64,000 nt of DNA from Nephrocerus scutellatus (lineage: Eukaryota; Arthropoda; Insecta; Diptera; Pipunculidae). The notes under the pieces were generated by a model. That model was not told where the DNA came from and made no database searches. It saw nothing but the letters and a program-made list of their open reading frames with translations. Of this stretch, positions 34,001 through 42,320 are shown one piece after another (the stretch's first letter is position 1; the number at the start of each line of letters is the position of its first letter). Location: NCBI GenBank assembly GCA_947095585.1, contig OX352761.1, forward strand, positions 39,382,760-39,446,759, read 5' to 3'. Both the position numbers and the translations under genes were made by a program.

Positions 34001-37000
34001 CCAGTTTACTTCTACAATTTTTCATGGTTTTGCAAATTCTCAAAAAGTATAGCACTTATGAGAAATTTGTTAAGTGCAAAAGAAATAATGAAGTTAAGAA
34101 AATTTAAAAAAAAAAAAGGAAAATTAAAAAAAAAATTTTAATATACTGTTACGAAAAGTAGTTACCAGCGCATATAATAGAATTATAATCCTAAGATAAG
34201 TCGCAATGTAAAAACTGCACACTTAAAATAAGCAAATGCTACGAAAAATAGTCGGAAGTGCAGAAGGATCCAGTCCTAGATAAATCGTAATGTACCAAAA
34301 ATAATTGCTAAATTAGAACTAAGAAAATACTGCGTACTAAAAAAAATAAGCACTCTCATGTCCTAAGACTATTAGATTATTATAAATTTGAAATTTAACC
34401 GCCTGCAAGTTTGAATCATTGTGTACTGGTCAAACAAGTAGTCAAACCGGTTTGTGCGGTTTGCCCGATTTTTGTTAAAGAACATGATTGAACATGTGGT
34501 CTATTTTTAGAAGATGACTCATTACATTACATATAGGGGAATGGAAGTTTCTGGAAGCTTATGATTGAGTATAAATAGAGGCGTTAGGCCGAAGTAAGAT
34601 GATTAGTTGTTTGTAATTTATTCAGTGCAGTTGTAAAAGTTCTTGTAAAGTGATAAAGCTATAACCTAAGAGAATGATTGTGAAGTACTAGTATCATAAG
34701 TGTTCTTGTGTACATTTAAAGTAATCACCATTATAAATTGTGAACTTGTGTTAATTTTATTGTTGTTCATTAAAGTTGTTATTTTTAAATTAATTAACTT
34801 GTGCTGTGTTTTATTTACAAAATCCTTTACGAACTCGAAAACCTGAATTTCGTAACAATTGGTGTCATTAGTGGGATTTTGCAAATCGTGAGACATTGAA
34901 ATTTTGCAAATCGTGTAAATTGAGAGACAATAAATTTTTGAGAGAATCGTTGAACAATAAATAAATGAATTGGTGATTTTACAAACTGATAAACATTAAA
35001 CAATAAAATGGAAAGAGCAGTGAACATTAAATCCTATAGTTCCCAGTAGCTTAAAGAAGAGCTTGGAAGACGAGGTCTAAGCACTGCCGGAAATAAGCAG
35101 GAGTTATTCCTCCAATTGCGACAAGTCGTTAAAGGGGAAAAGCAGCAAGCTGGTGAAGTGTTTTCAATCGAGACGGAGTTAGTGGAGCGAAAATCGTCCA
35201 CTTCGGAAGAAAAGGGTGGTGTGCCAAATATGGAGGCGATGTTGCAAGTTCTAAAGCAACAAATCAATAGCAAGTTTTACCAGCAGAGAGAACAAATGCA
35301 GCGACAAGCTGAACAAAGTGAAGAGTTAAGAAAAGACTTGAATTCTCAAATGAAGCAGCAAAGTGAACAATCGCAGCAACAAAGTCAAGATCTGAAACAG
35401 GAATTAAATTCCAAATTCGATCAGCAAAATCAAAAGCTGGATGTTGTTCAAGAAAAACTAAGAGGTGAAATGAGCGGAATTAAAACAACGCTAAAAGGTG
35501 GAATAAATGTAGTTCAAGCAACATTTCAAGAAGAAGTGAAACCCTCCAGACTAACATTACTGGAAAAGTCAGTGGCCTGGAAGGAAAAATTAAAGAAATT
35601 GAGACCCGGTTGGACAGTCGTACCCAATTTGTCAGGGAAAGCCCTCAACAAAACAGTCCCAGAGTAATTCCAAAATTTTCTAGCAGCCAGAAAGGAATAT
35701 TGAAGCGTCCTGCATTCGATGGTGAGACAGCATTTGAAAATTTCAAAGTGCATTTTGCAGCTGCTGTACAACACAATGGATGGGGTGCGGAAGAACAGCT
35801 TAATTCTCTGATCCTAGCGTTGAGGGGCAAAGCCGCTGATGTATTACAAATGATTCCAACTGCCGAGATGAGTTCCGGTATAATCTTGAAAGAGTTAGAC
35901 TTTCGTTATGGACAGTCGCACACCCAAGAGCTAAGCAAAATACAGCTCCAGATGAAGAAACAACAGCGAGGAGAACGACTTCAAGAATTAGAACGGGAAA
36001 TAACCAAGTTAGCACGACAAGCCTATTGTGGGGTTCCGGCTGGTATCTTGGACGGATTGGCAGTGGATGCGTTCATCAATGCTATTCGAGATGAACAGTT
36101 GAAGCTTCACTTGAGGACAACAGCCAGAGGAAAGTCGATGAATGAATTGTTGGCATCGGCTTTGGAATACGAAGCAGCTAGAGCCAGTTTATCTACTGAG
36201 TTGGTTAGATTGCGCAAGCTGGAAACAGAGGAAATTACACAAATAAAAGCCCTTATTAAAGAGGAAATAAGAAAAACAAAAATTGGAAGCCTCCAGAACG
36301 ACGGAAACCCGACATCTAATTCTTGTCCAAAATGTTTTAGATGCCAGAAACCTGGACATTTCATCCGCGACTGCAAGGAACCAAGACATGTTCAAACTAT
36401 AATGCAACCAGTGAATCGTGTCTAGAAGCCTAAAAATTTACGGCAGATAGGCGCATCACGGATGAATGAGGTGCAGCAGCCAGCTTACCTCGTTTCTGCA
36501 GGAAAACTAAGTTACACCAGCTTTACGTAAGTTGGTGAAGAGGGAAGGGAGCCCCAAGGTCACGGTGAACATTGCCAAACTTGGAAAGGACAGCAATAGC
36601 TTGGTTGTTAGTGGTGTGTTAGAAGGAAAACCATGTTCGTTTACCTTGGATACAGGTTACAGGAGCTTCCAGATCAGTTGTAAATCCCAAAGTGGTGTCG
36701 TGTCCAAAGGTCAAGTGGAAAAAGTATTTCGTTACAATTTGAGGACAGCGACAGGCGAAGTTGCATCAATTAAAGGAGAGTGCTCCTGTAGTGTCATGTT
36801 TGGAGGAATACGGGTTTCTCATCGGTTTATTGTTGCCAGCATTACAAATGAATGCATACTGGGCTTGGATTTCATGACAGAGCACGAGATGTCCCTTGAT
36901 TTGAAGAACTACGTGTTGAAATGGCGTAGTGTGGAAGTACACCTGCAAATAAACGACAACCAGATTGGCGGTCTAAGAATAATCACTGAAGAAAAAGTGG

Positions 37001-40000
37001 AGATACCACCGATGTGCGAGAAAATCATCTATAGCAAGGTGAACAGTGATCTTGGGGACAGTAGAGTGGGAAGAGTGGAGCCAAACAATTTCAACAAGAA
37101 CGGATTATTATGCGGAATAACTCTAGTGAATTTCCAGCCCAACATACCAGTGAGAATAATGAACGTTAGCCCATCACTGAAGGTAATAAGAGACGGAACA
37201 GTCATTGGCAAGACTCAGGGAGTAAGCTGTATCGCAAACTGTCAGCCTGTAAAAGTAAAGAATACGCCACTACATCTGGAAAGGAAGCAGATAGTTCTTT
37301 CGTTGTGTAAACATCTTCCAGCAGCACAGCAACAAACAGCAGAAAAGGCGCTAGAGCAATTTGCTGACGTTTTGCTGTCAGCGACAACGACATGGGTAAA
37401 ACCAATATAGTGCGACATCGAATCGATACAGGAAATGCGACTCCAATTCGACAGGCGCCAAGACGATTATCACTTGCTAAGCAACAAGAAGCAGAAACAC
37501 TGGGGTTAAGAAAATGGAACGGGATGGAATCATAGAGAAGTCCAAAAGCCCATGGAGCTCACCTGTGGTACTTGTTCAAAAGAAAGATGGTTCAACGAGA
37601 TTTTGTGTGGACTATCGGAAACTGAACGATGTCACCAAGAAGGATAGTTATCCATTACCACGTATAGACTACACGTTGTACACCTTATAGTGAGCCAGAA
37701 TCTTCAGTACATTGGATCTGAAAAGCGGATACTGGCAGGTAGCAATTCATGACAACGACAAGGAGAAGACAGCATTTACTGCGGGAAACCGCTTGTATCA
37801 ATTTTCTGTTATGCCGTTTGGTTTATGCAATGCTCCTGCTATGTTCGAGCGGTTGATGGAACATGTTTTGCGAGGCCTTAGTTGGAAGACATGTCTAGTC
37901 TATTTGGATGACATCATTGTTTTTGGTCGTACATTTAATGAGCACGTGAATAATCTTTGGCAAGTGCTGGAAACCATTAAAGCTGCAGGATTGGAAGTTG
38001 AGTCCCCGCAGCAAGCAAAGGACCGCAACCAAAAACTAGAGGAAAATGTAACAGTACAATGTTGGAGCACCATTTGAGCGGGTGGCGATGTACATAGCTG
38101 GTCCATTCCCAGAAACAAGAGATAGAAATCGCTATATACTTGTGTGCATTGATTACTTCAGTAAATGGGGAGAAGCATATCCCATTGCAAACCAGAAAGA
38201 TAGCACGGTGGCTAGGGCATACTTGGACAATTGGATATGCAGATTTGGGGTACCACTGGAACTACATTCCAATCAAGGGCGGAATTTCGAATCGCTATTC
38301 TTTCAAGAGCTGTGCCAAGTACTCAACATCAAGAAAACGGACTACTCCGTTACATCCACAGTCAGACGAAAGTCGAAAGGTTCAACAGGACGCTGGAAGA
38401 GCATCTGCGAAAAAAGTTAATGCCAACCAAGATTAATGGGATCGTTGTATACCGTTGTTTATGATGAGTTATCGTAGTGCTGTGCACAACACAACTAGAA
38501 ACTCTCCAGCAATGATTGTATTTGGCAGAGAACTTCGTCTACCATACGTGAAATTTGGATCACCACCAGTAGAACCGACAACAAAAGAGAACTATGTTAG
38601 TGATCTAAGGCAGAGGATGACCGCTGTTCATGCTGCAGTAAGGAGCAACATAGTGGATGCCAGCAACCGGATGAACACGCGATATGACCTGCGAGCAAAC
38701 TGTGGTGGATTTCAGAAAGGAGATTTGGTCTGGCTTTACAATCCCAAGAGAAGAAAAGGTAAATCTCCAAAACTACAGCAGAGTTGGGAAGGACCTTATA
38801 AGATCATTAAGAGGATTAATGATGTCGTATATCGGATTCAACAAAGCCCCAGATGTAAAATGAAAGTTGTTCACATTGACAGATTGAAAAGGTACAACAA
38901 CAGAAGGAGTGCTGAATCTGTTCGGGACGAACAGAATTAAGGTGGGGGTAATGTTACGAAAAGTAGTTAGTAGCGCATATATCCTTAGTAAATCGCAATG
39001 TAAAAACTGCACACTTAAAATAAGCAAATGCTACGAAAAATAGTCGTAGTAATAGTAGTGGAGAAGGTTCCAATGCTAGATAAATCGTAATGTACCAAAA
39101 ATAAGTGCTAAAATAGAACTAAGAAAATACTGCGTACTAAAAAAATAAGCACTCTCATGTTCTAAGACTATTAGATTATTTGAAATTTTAAATGTAAGCG
39201 CCCGCAAGTTTGAATCAATGTGTACTGGTCAAACAAGTAGTCAAACCGGTTTGTGCGGTTTTCCCGATTTTTGTAAAAGAACATGATTGAACATGTAGTC
39301 TATTTTTAGAAGATGACTCATTACATATAAGTATCGTTAGTTGTAAATAGGGGAATAAGGCTACAATTTTCTGGATATTTCTGTCTGCAATATTGAAAGT
39401 TTCTGGAAGCTTATGATAGAGTATAAATAGAGGCGTTAGGCCGAAGTAAGATCATTAGTTGTTTGGAATTTAACCATTGAAGTTGTAAAAGTTCTTGTAA
39501 AGTAATACTGCTATCTCCTAAGAGAATAATTGTGAAGTACTAGTATCATAAGTGTTCTTGTGTACATTTAAAGTAATCACCATTATAAATTGTGAACTTG
39601 TGTTGATTTTATTCTTGTTCATTAAAATTGTTATTTGTAAATTAATTAACTCGAAAGCCTGAATTTCGTAACAATACGTTTACTGAAAATTCCGGCGACG
39701 TACGTAAAAGAAAGTCGTGTTGTGAACACACCTCAACTTTTTGTACTTTTTTTTGGAGTGATGGGGCCCCGGTCTTCCAAATTTTTTTTTTAAAGTAAAC
39801 CGATTTTAAACTTTGCACACATGTGTATCTCCGATTAAGATTTACCGATTTACCGAACAATTTTAATTTGTATGTGTTGTTTTTTATGGGTTGGTTTTTA
39901 ACCAACCGAAAAACTAAGTTTTTTTTACATTTACTTGTTTTTTCTTTATTTGATAAATTTTCTTTAAATTAAGTTAAAATGTCCGCCTTTTTGACGCTGA

Positions 40001-40917
40001 TGAAACGAAAAGTAGACCAAAGATACACAAACCGAACAAGCCGATTGGTATGTGTTTCTTGGCTTATTGGTTGGAAAGCTGGGAGAATAAGGAAAAACAT
40101 ATGAAAAATCTTGGTTCAAACCTGGCATAAACCTTTTCAGTATTTTTTTAATTTTCTCAGTTTTGTGCAATTGCATAGGAGCAAAAGATCGAATTTAACT
40201 CTTTTTCAAAACTCTTATTTAACTTTCATTTGTCAGTCTGTCAGTTTTTCGACTTCTTTGAAGTCCTCTCTAGCCACCTTCACACGACCTAGAGCTGAAA
40301 TTTGGTGAGCTCAGTGTCATTGGCCATTTCTGAGATCCTGCGTGTTACGCATTTCGCGTGTTGTGTTTGAAGCGTGTGATACGTGGAACAGTGTCTGTTT
40401 GTCTGTATGCCTGTTTTCTAACTTTTCGGGGTCCTTTTAACCATCTTTCACGCGAGCTAGAGCTGAAATTTAGTTAGCAGCTAAGTGCGATGGACCATTT
40501 CTGAGATCACACGTGAGACGCGTTTCACAAGTGTGGCGCGTGCGATGCGTAGATTAGTGGGTTAATTGTGAAATTGTTTTTGAGGAAGAAGCTGTTTCAC
40601 AGTTTTGACATCGTATTATGAGCTAAAAATCAATAAAATGGAAGTATTGTTTTCACGAGCACGGGTCATATACCACGGGTCCTATACAAAAATAAACCAT
40701 AACACATTAAATTACAATCTAACTTACCTGCTGCAAAGTGCAAAGGTGTAGACTTCCTTCCAGCTGTATCCCTTGCATTAACCGTCTGTGCTGTAATAAG
40801 TTTTTTTACTTTGGGAATATCCCCAGTTTTACATGCCTCGAAAAGTTCACGAAAGGGATCGTTTGCTATCGCGGCATCTAAATTAACATTTAAAATAGCC
40901 CGATTACGACTTGACAT
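15955..40917 (-). CDS. Tnks: Tankyrase (poly-ADP-ribose polymerase), whole gene, 8 coding exons
   Basis: Coding join, minus strand: 40728-40917, 27289-28071, 27074-27234, 25339-27016, 25118-25275, 24775-25067, 16098-16254, 15955-16035. This totals 3501 nt, or 1166 residues plus stop, and every junction is GT..AG and in frame. Domains: ankyrin repeat clusters (about residues 20-800), a Ser/Pro/Thr-rich linker, SAM (about 875-932), PARP catalytic domain (about 955-1160). Catalytic His ~1025 (MLFHGSP), Tyr ~1054 (GAGIYFAE) and Glu ~1132 (FAEYV) are present, as is the zinc site CPLH..SCYVC. Tankyrases add poly-ADP-ribose to targets such as Axin, bind partners through the ankyrin clusters and polymerise through SAM. 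The length matches fly tankyrases. The start at 40917 was chosen because the N-terminus ([16 protein letters not shown]) looks like fly orthologues. Confidence 0.95.
16098..16254 (-). CDS. Tnks: Tankyrase exon 7, copy B (catalytic Glu exon)
   Basis: Residues 1088-1140, joined to exon 6 across an 8.5-kb intron (16255-24774) with a phase-2 split Arg codon. Carries the conserved [20 protein letters not shown] stretch and the catalytic Glu. This is the nearest copy downstream of exon 6, so it is the default partner. Confidence 0.92.
16500..17812. repeat. AAATTCTCTA repeat and 118-bp array, copy B
   Basis: Counterpart of 9180-10476, with about a dozen small differences (extra AACCACCCATA-like insertion near 16485, loss of a short GGAGAAAAG run near 17010). 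Confidence 0.75.
17813..18555 (-). mobile_element. Non-autonomous Helitron, copy B (collapsed)
   Basis: Same TC and CTAG termini as 10477-11719, but 743 bp because only one of the two ~500-bp internal repeats remains. Its left part carries variants of copy A repeat 1 (AGTGTCAAGATATAC) and its right part those of repeat 2 (TTTAAAGAAACAATAACAAC). Confidence 0.75.
18556..18880. repeat. 118-bp repeat array, right part, copy B
   Basis: Counterpart of 11720-12040. Confidence 0.7.
19180..19720. repeat. CACACGCG-rich ~130-bp tandem repeats, copy B and beyond
   Basis: Counterpart of 12340-12812 but continues past the duplication edge at 19621 with a further unit, showing the original right flank of the duplicated segment. 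Confidence 0.6.
19740..22195 (+). mobile_element. LOA/I-group-like LINE remnant with DUF4780-like ORF1, RT and RNase H
   Basis: Plus-strand pieces in order: ORF1 with [20 protein letters not shown] near 19880 and [14 protein letters not shown] near 20270, resembling DUF4780-type ORF1 proteins; an endonuclease start ([10 protein letters not shown]) near 20675; RT motifs [14 protein letters not shown] (21130-21170) and [10 protein letters not shown] (21300-21330; usual form AYADD); RNase H-like [19 protein letters not shown] and [13 protein letters not shown] (21838-21975). Many stops and frameshifts occur, and most of the endonuclease and RT is deleted. It is a fossil inside Tnks intron 6, antisense to the gene. 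Confidence 0.75.
22400..22830 (-). pseudogene. Tankyrase pseudo-exon (decayed copy of exon 4, SAM end)
   Basis: Aligns by eye over ~430 bp with 25325-25815, the 3' end of Tnks exon 4 and its flanking intron. Shared stretches include CTTAAGAATTTTGTGCCTAA and GGCACTGGAATACTTAATGT. The equivalent of the exon end and donor falls at about 22418, and flanking intron bases are also similar, so it arose by DNA duplication rather than as a spliced retrocopy. Several indels and stops make it non-coding. The plus-strand ORF at 22606-22941 is its shadow. Confidence 0.8.
23231..23397. mobile_element. MITE, partial copy
   Basis: One side of the MITE described at 23408-23680: internal part plus the end TTTAACTATAGTCTGCCCGC and CTCATTTTTCTCGCACGG. 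The other end is missing. It abuts the complete copy. Confidence 0.6.
23408..23680. mobile_element. MITE, complete copy with long terminal inverted repeats
   Basis: Left end TTTTACGCTTGATTTACATT then GCGTGCGAGAGAAAATGAG; right end is the near inverse complement, closing with AAGCGTAAAA. The inverted ends reach ~90 bp, counting a 9-bp gap. No ORF. Other copies are at 42123-42320 (left end cut) and 46075-46330. Confidence 0.7.
23951..24172 (-). mobile_element. SINE-like repeat, head-truncated copy
   Basis: Matches the body and (ATT)n tail of the repeat at 3795-4063 in the same strand, with the tRNA-like head missing. Lies in Tnks intron 6, same sense as the gene. Confidence 0.65.
24230..24774. 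other. Tnks intron 6 sequence next to exon 6, nothing recognised
   Basis: AT-rich with AATAAT runs. The donor of exon 6 is GTAAGT at 24769-24774. Confidence 0.5.
24775..25067 (-). CDS. Tnks: Tankyrase exon 6 (PARP His/Tyr and zinc site)
   Basis: Residues 991-1088. Starts after TATTAG with [17 protein letters not shown]. Contains MLFHGSP (NAD-binding His), [16 protein letters not shown] (catalytic-site Tyr) and [12 protein letters not shown] (zinc ligands Cys, His, Cys, Cys, a tankyrase-specific feature). Ends within an Arg codon at GTAAGT. Confidence 0.95.
25118..25275 (-). CDS. Tnks: Tankyrase exon 5
   Basis: Residues 938-990, [20 protein letters not shown] through RYNIIR: the link from SAM into the PARP domain. 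Acceptor TCTCAG, donor GTAACA. The intron to exon 6 is 50 bp. Confidence 0.93.
25339..27016 (-). CDS. Tnks: Tankyrase exon 4 (ankyrin clusters, linker, SAM)
   Basis: The largest exon, residues 379-938. Starts [19 protein letters not shown] after TTTTAG. Holds many ankyrin repeats ([45 protein letters not shown]), then a Ser/Thr/Pro-rich linker, then the SAM domain ([20 protein letters not shown] through [12 protein letters not shown]). No stop or frameshift. Donor GTTAGT. Confidence 0.95.
27074..27234 (-). CDS. Tnks: Tankyrase exon 3
   Basis: Residues 325-378 ([16 protein letters not shown] through SIDPKRKQ), phase 1 in, phase 0 out. Acceptor CATAG, donor GTAAAA. Divergent ankyrin repeats, as in other tankyrases at this point. 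Flanked by short introns of 54 and 57 bp. Confidence 0.93.
27289..28071 (-). CDS. Tnks: Tankyrase exon 2 (ankyrin cluster)
   Basis: Residues 64-325. Joins exon 1 at a split Gly codon to give [20 protein letters not shown]. Open throughout, with repeated [10 protein letters not shown] and TPLHEAASK ankyrin motifs. Donor GTAAGC. Confidence 0.95.
28140..28470. other. Intron 1 sequence, nothing recognised
   Basis: AT-rich intronic DNA next to exon 2. No repeat or ORF identified. Confidence 0.4.
28476..28533 (+). repeat. SINE head fragment (tRNA-like)
   Basis: GCGCATGGCTACTGAGC and GGTTCGTGGTTCGAATCCC match the head of the SINE at 3795-4063. It lacks a complete acceptor stem, so it is not a tRNA gene. 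Confidence 0.6.
28545..28775 (+). repeat. Dispersed ~230-bp repeat (CACACGCG family), intron 1 left copy
   Basis: Closely matches 40147-40400 from TTCTCAGTTTTGTGCAATTG to GTGATACGTGGAACAGTGTC, same orientation. It is the reverse-complement family of the repeats at 12340 and 19180. Confidence 0.75.
28795..29690 (+). repeat. AAATTCTCTA dispersed repeat, forward copy
   Basis: Starts with AAATTCTCTATATTAACTTC, carries two 118-bp-type units with CACACATGTGTAT, a GCAGTCGGCTGC triplication near 29190 and a (GA)n run. Ends GAGAATTTAAATG near 29650, then TTTTTATGGGTTGTTTTT. Confidence 0.55.
29799..30409. mobile_element. 611-bp near-perfect palindrome of two inverted MITEs
   Basis: Left arm 29799-30105 and right arm 30113-30409 are inverse complements over ~300 bp with almost no mismatch, separated by only a few bases (GATA). 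Each arm has its own inverted ends, GGGTGTTTTTTTGGGAGG and CCTCTTAAAAAAACACCC, so the unit is a mariner-like MITE placed head to head with a second copy. Poly-A/T runs of ~30 lie mid-arm. The apparent ORFs are shadows. Confidence 0.85.
30695..31085 (+). repeat. AAATTCTCTA dispersed repeat, second forward copy
   Basis: TTTAAATTCTCTGTATTAAC, then GGCTGGCTGGTTGGCTGGC, then GGCACACATGTGTACTTGCC and a 118-bp-type unit. Similar to 28795-29690 but shorter. Confidence 0.55.
31172..31798 (+). mobile_element. Non-autonomous Helitron, forward copy
   Basis: Starts A/TCTATAGATATAAAATTG and ends GTGCGGGTAGCAAAGCTAG/T. Internally it shares TTTGTATGTATGTATG, GTCCGGTATGGACTG and GTGGTCAGACTCCTG with the Helitron at 10477-11719. 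627 bp, no ORF. Confidence 0.7.
31808..32170 (+). mobile_element. Second Helitron-like 5' end with ~117-bp tandem repeats
   Basis: Directly after the CTAG region of the previous element comes TCTATATATATATAAAAATG, a Helitron-type 5' end. It is followed by about 2.3 copies of a ~117-bp repeat (31915-32165; GATTTGGCTCAAATTCACAC, GACTCGATAGGTGGCGCTGG). The base before TC is G, not A, and no 3' end was found. Confidence 0.45.
32215..32600 (+). repeat. AAATTCTCTA dispersed repeat, third forward copy
   Basis: Diverged copy with GTGGCTGGCTGGTC, AAATTCTCTAAATTAACTTC and CGTGGCTGGTTGGCTGGC. Abuts the Helitron terminus at 32604. Confidence 0.5.
32604..33400 (-). mobile_element. Helitron 3' end with broken PIF1-like helicase C-terminus
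   Basis: On the minus strand a helicase fragment runs from ~33400 to 32890: [20 protein letters not shown], then [22 protein letters not shown] residues (family form [19 protein letters not shown]), then [13 protein letters not shown]. This is the C-terminal part of the Rep/helicase of autonomous Helitrons, with one frame change and a deletion before the last motif. About 290 bp further on the element ends ACCTGGGCAACCCCGGGT AATCAACTAG followed by T, an imperfect hairpin plus CTAG. The Rep domain and 5' end were not found. Confidence 0.75.
33493..33810 (+). repeat. Three ~110-bp tandem repeats
   Basis: ACTATTCACCTCAGAGACCC and ATAGAATCGACACTAATATC recur near 33508, 33605 and 33725, with a C-tract of 14 between units two and three. 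Diverged tandem repeat, non-coding. Confidence 0.65.
33810..34146. other. Intron 1 sequence left of the gypsy element
   Basis: Contains TCTGTTTGTTTGTCTGTCTG and AT-rich DNA. No feature recognised. Confidence 0.4.
34147..34857 (+). repeat. gypsy-type 5' LTR
   Basis: 711 bp, TGTTACGAAAAGTAG to GAATTTCGTAACA, with TG..CA ends inside the inverted TGTTACG/CGTAACA. A 4-bp target duplication ATAC lies outside each LTR. A PBS-like TTGGTGTCATTAGTGGGA follows at once. Confidence 0.92.
35008..36425 (+). pseudogene. gypsy gag (SAP-like N-terminus, coiled coil, zinc knuckle)
   Basis: ATG at 35008, but codon 14 is TAG (35047-35049). Beyond it, [20 protein letters not shown] resembles a SAP-type DNA-binding motif. 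Then comes a Gln-rich coiled-coil stretch (35270-35500). A frameshift near 35580-35600 moves to the frame with the capsid-like region ([20 protein letters not shown]) and the CCHC knuckle [14 protein letters not shown] (36333-36374). Gag binds and packages the element RNA. Confidence 0.85.
36532..37410 (+). pseudogene. gypsy protease region
   Basis: Open for 292 codons. [11 protein letters not shown] at ~36636-36668 has the D-T-G active site of an aspartic protease, followed by ILGLDFM, the second conserved strand. The rest leads towards RT and ends in a stop at 37408. Confidence 0.85.
37510..38050 (+). pseudogene. gypsy reverse transcriptase, truncated
   Basis: [20 protein letters not shown] and [20 protein letters not shown], then two adjacent stops (TAG TGA at about 37688-37693), then [31 protein letters not shown] and YLDDIIVFG with the catalytic DD. 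After GLEVES near 38000 the sequence jumps to the integrase region, so the RT thumb, RNase H and integrase N-terminus are deleted. Confidence 0.88.
38050..38940 (+). pseudogene. gypsy integrase core and C-terminus, frameshifted
   Basis: [20 protein letters not shown] (usual form has D in place of Y), [14 protein letters not shown] and [17 protein letters not shown] (usual D of HSDQG replaced by N) represent the DDE core. At least two catalytic positions are altered. Two frame changes follow, then [14 protein letters not shown] and the C-terminal [19 protein letters not shown] to the stop at 38938. Confidence 0.88.
38952..39673 (+). repeat. gypsy-type 3' LTR
   Basis: 722 bp, same ends as the 5' LTR, preceded by the polypurine tract AAGGTGGGGG. 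Differs from the 5' LTR by a ~45-bp insertion near 39330-39400 and a ~35-bp deletion near 39650. Confidence 0.92.
39755..39900 (-). repeat. 118-bp family repeat fragment
   Basis: Contains GGGGCCCC, CCGATTTTAAACTTTGCACA and CACATGTGTATCTCCGA, then TTTTTATGGGTTGGTTTTT, as in the arrays elsewhere in the window. Confidence 0.5.
40147..40400 (+). repeat. Dispersed ~230-bp repeat (CACACGCG family), intron 1 right copy
   Basis: Direct repeat partner of 28545-28775, ending about 330 bp from exon 1. A second, more diverged unit follows at 40400-40560. Confidence 0.75.
40728..40917 (-). CDS. Tnks: Tankyrase exon 1 (start codon)
   Basis: ATG at 40915-40917, residues 1-63 plus the first base of a split Gly codon. 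[20 protein letters not shown] then [20 protein letters not shown], the first ankyrin repeat. Donor GTAAGT. Upstream (40918-41040) is AT-rich, presumably 5' UTR. No promoter element can be named with confidence. Confidence 0.93.
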
Positions 40918-41039
40918 TTTTAATATTAAAACTTATGCAGCTCTTGATTTTTCCAACGTCGTTTTTTTAATATTTTGTACTAAACTAACAATTAAAGTAA
41001 CAAATTTTTTTAATTTGTTATAAAGTTTCAATGGTATGT

Positions 41040-42122
41040 AGTATACATTTTACCGTCTTTGGATGTTGCAAAAAGTAAAAGGTCGCATCGAAAGCTTTTG
41101 CTAAAACACCAAATTAATTATCATTATCATAGAGGAACCATTGCACATTATTTTCACCTGCTTTTTCATTGGGATGCACTTTTCAGTGAAATTTTCAAAA
41201 AATTTATTACGCCACTGAAACTTTTCCTCAATCAATAATTATACTCTAAATTTTAGCATAAACATATGATTATGATCAAAACACAATTTCGAAATGTCGA
41301 CCAAACATCTAAAAGGTATAACAAATCGACTTCTATCTCAACGATGGAAGAAAAACCATGGATATTGTTATGGGAAACTTCACTTCTTCACTAGCGTATT
41401 GTTTTTTTTTAAGTATATAGAAAAAAACTTTTTGAAAGCATATTTTAAACCTGCTTTTGATGGATATTAATTTTTATTACTAAGTGACATGTTCGAACAG
41501 CATGTTGATTCGTGAGTATAAAAACAAAAAAATACAAGGAACTAAAAATAAATTTACTACATAAATATTATAATTAGAACTTGTTTGCTTGCTGAAGTTA
41601 GAAATATTTTCACATTATTTTGAGACAAAATTATTTTGGATTCGCTCTCTCACTTTTGAATTGACCTATAACGGAGAATGTTGTTCGAATGATTAAGTTC
41701 TCTTCACTGAGGAGAAAGGGAAAATCTCAGTGCACTTTAATTTAAAAAAAAATCTCCATTCCCTCCCCCTTTGACAGGGTTAGAGTCTAAAAACAGACTA
41801 TATATATAAAGTCAAAGTTCAAAAGTTGGTGGAGTAAGTATTGGTGTTAAAGCTAAAAACTAACTCTACACAGCCGTACTATGTTTATGGGCGTGGCCCA
41901 AGTTTAACGGAAGCTAGATTAATTTGTATTTGGTTTATGTGCAATTTCATGTAATTGAGTGGTACTTCATATAATTTAGTTTTTCCCATACAAAAACAGG
42001 TGTTTATAGCAAACTCCATTATACCGTTTTCGAGATTTGGGCTTTCGAACGAACACACCTCCCATGAAAGCCCCAACTGAGCAGATTTTGGAAATCTCAT
42101 CTTGTTTTCTTTATTCTTTGTT
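41040..42122. other. Intergenic DNA upstream of Tnks, nothing recognised
   Basis: AT-rich, only short ORFs (for example 41885-42100 on the minus strand) without recognisable similarity. Would contain the Tnks promoter. Confidence 0.4.
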
Positions 42123-42320
42123 TTAAATTGAAGTTGTGGTTAGTCAGAATAAATTGACACTATGCGAATGTTATAGCTATTTTATAGTAACATGGGAAAT
42201 GTCTATAGCATTATGGTAACATTGGAAAATATACTACTTCTCTCGTCTGGCTAACCACAATTGTTATTTAGCAGCCGTCCTTCTCATTTTATCTCGCACA
42301 CGCAATGTAAATCTAGCGTC
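42123..42320. mobile_element. MITE, left-truncated copy
   Basis: Same family as 23408-23680. Begins mid-repeat at TTAAATTGAAGTTGTGGTTAG and ends with TCTCGCACACGCAATGTAAA. Confidence 0.65.

Larger units (their letters stand above)
34147..39673 (+). mobile_element. Ty3/gypsy retrotransposon, structurally complete ends, defective interior
   Basis: Two LTRs, target duplication ATAC, gag with zinc knuckle, protease, RT, integrase. It is inserted in Tnks intron 1 in the opposite direction to the gene. Inactive: a stop early in gag, a frameshift in gag, two adjacent stops in RT, loss of RNase H and the integrase zinc domain, and frameshifts in integrase. The LTRs differ by several indels, so the insertion is not fresh. 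Confidence 0.93.
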
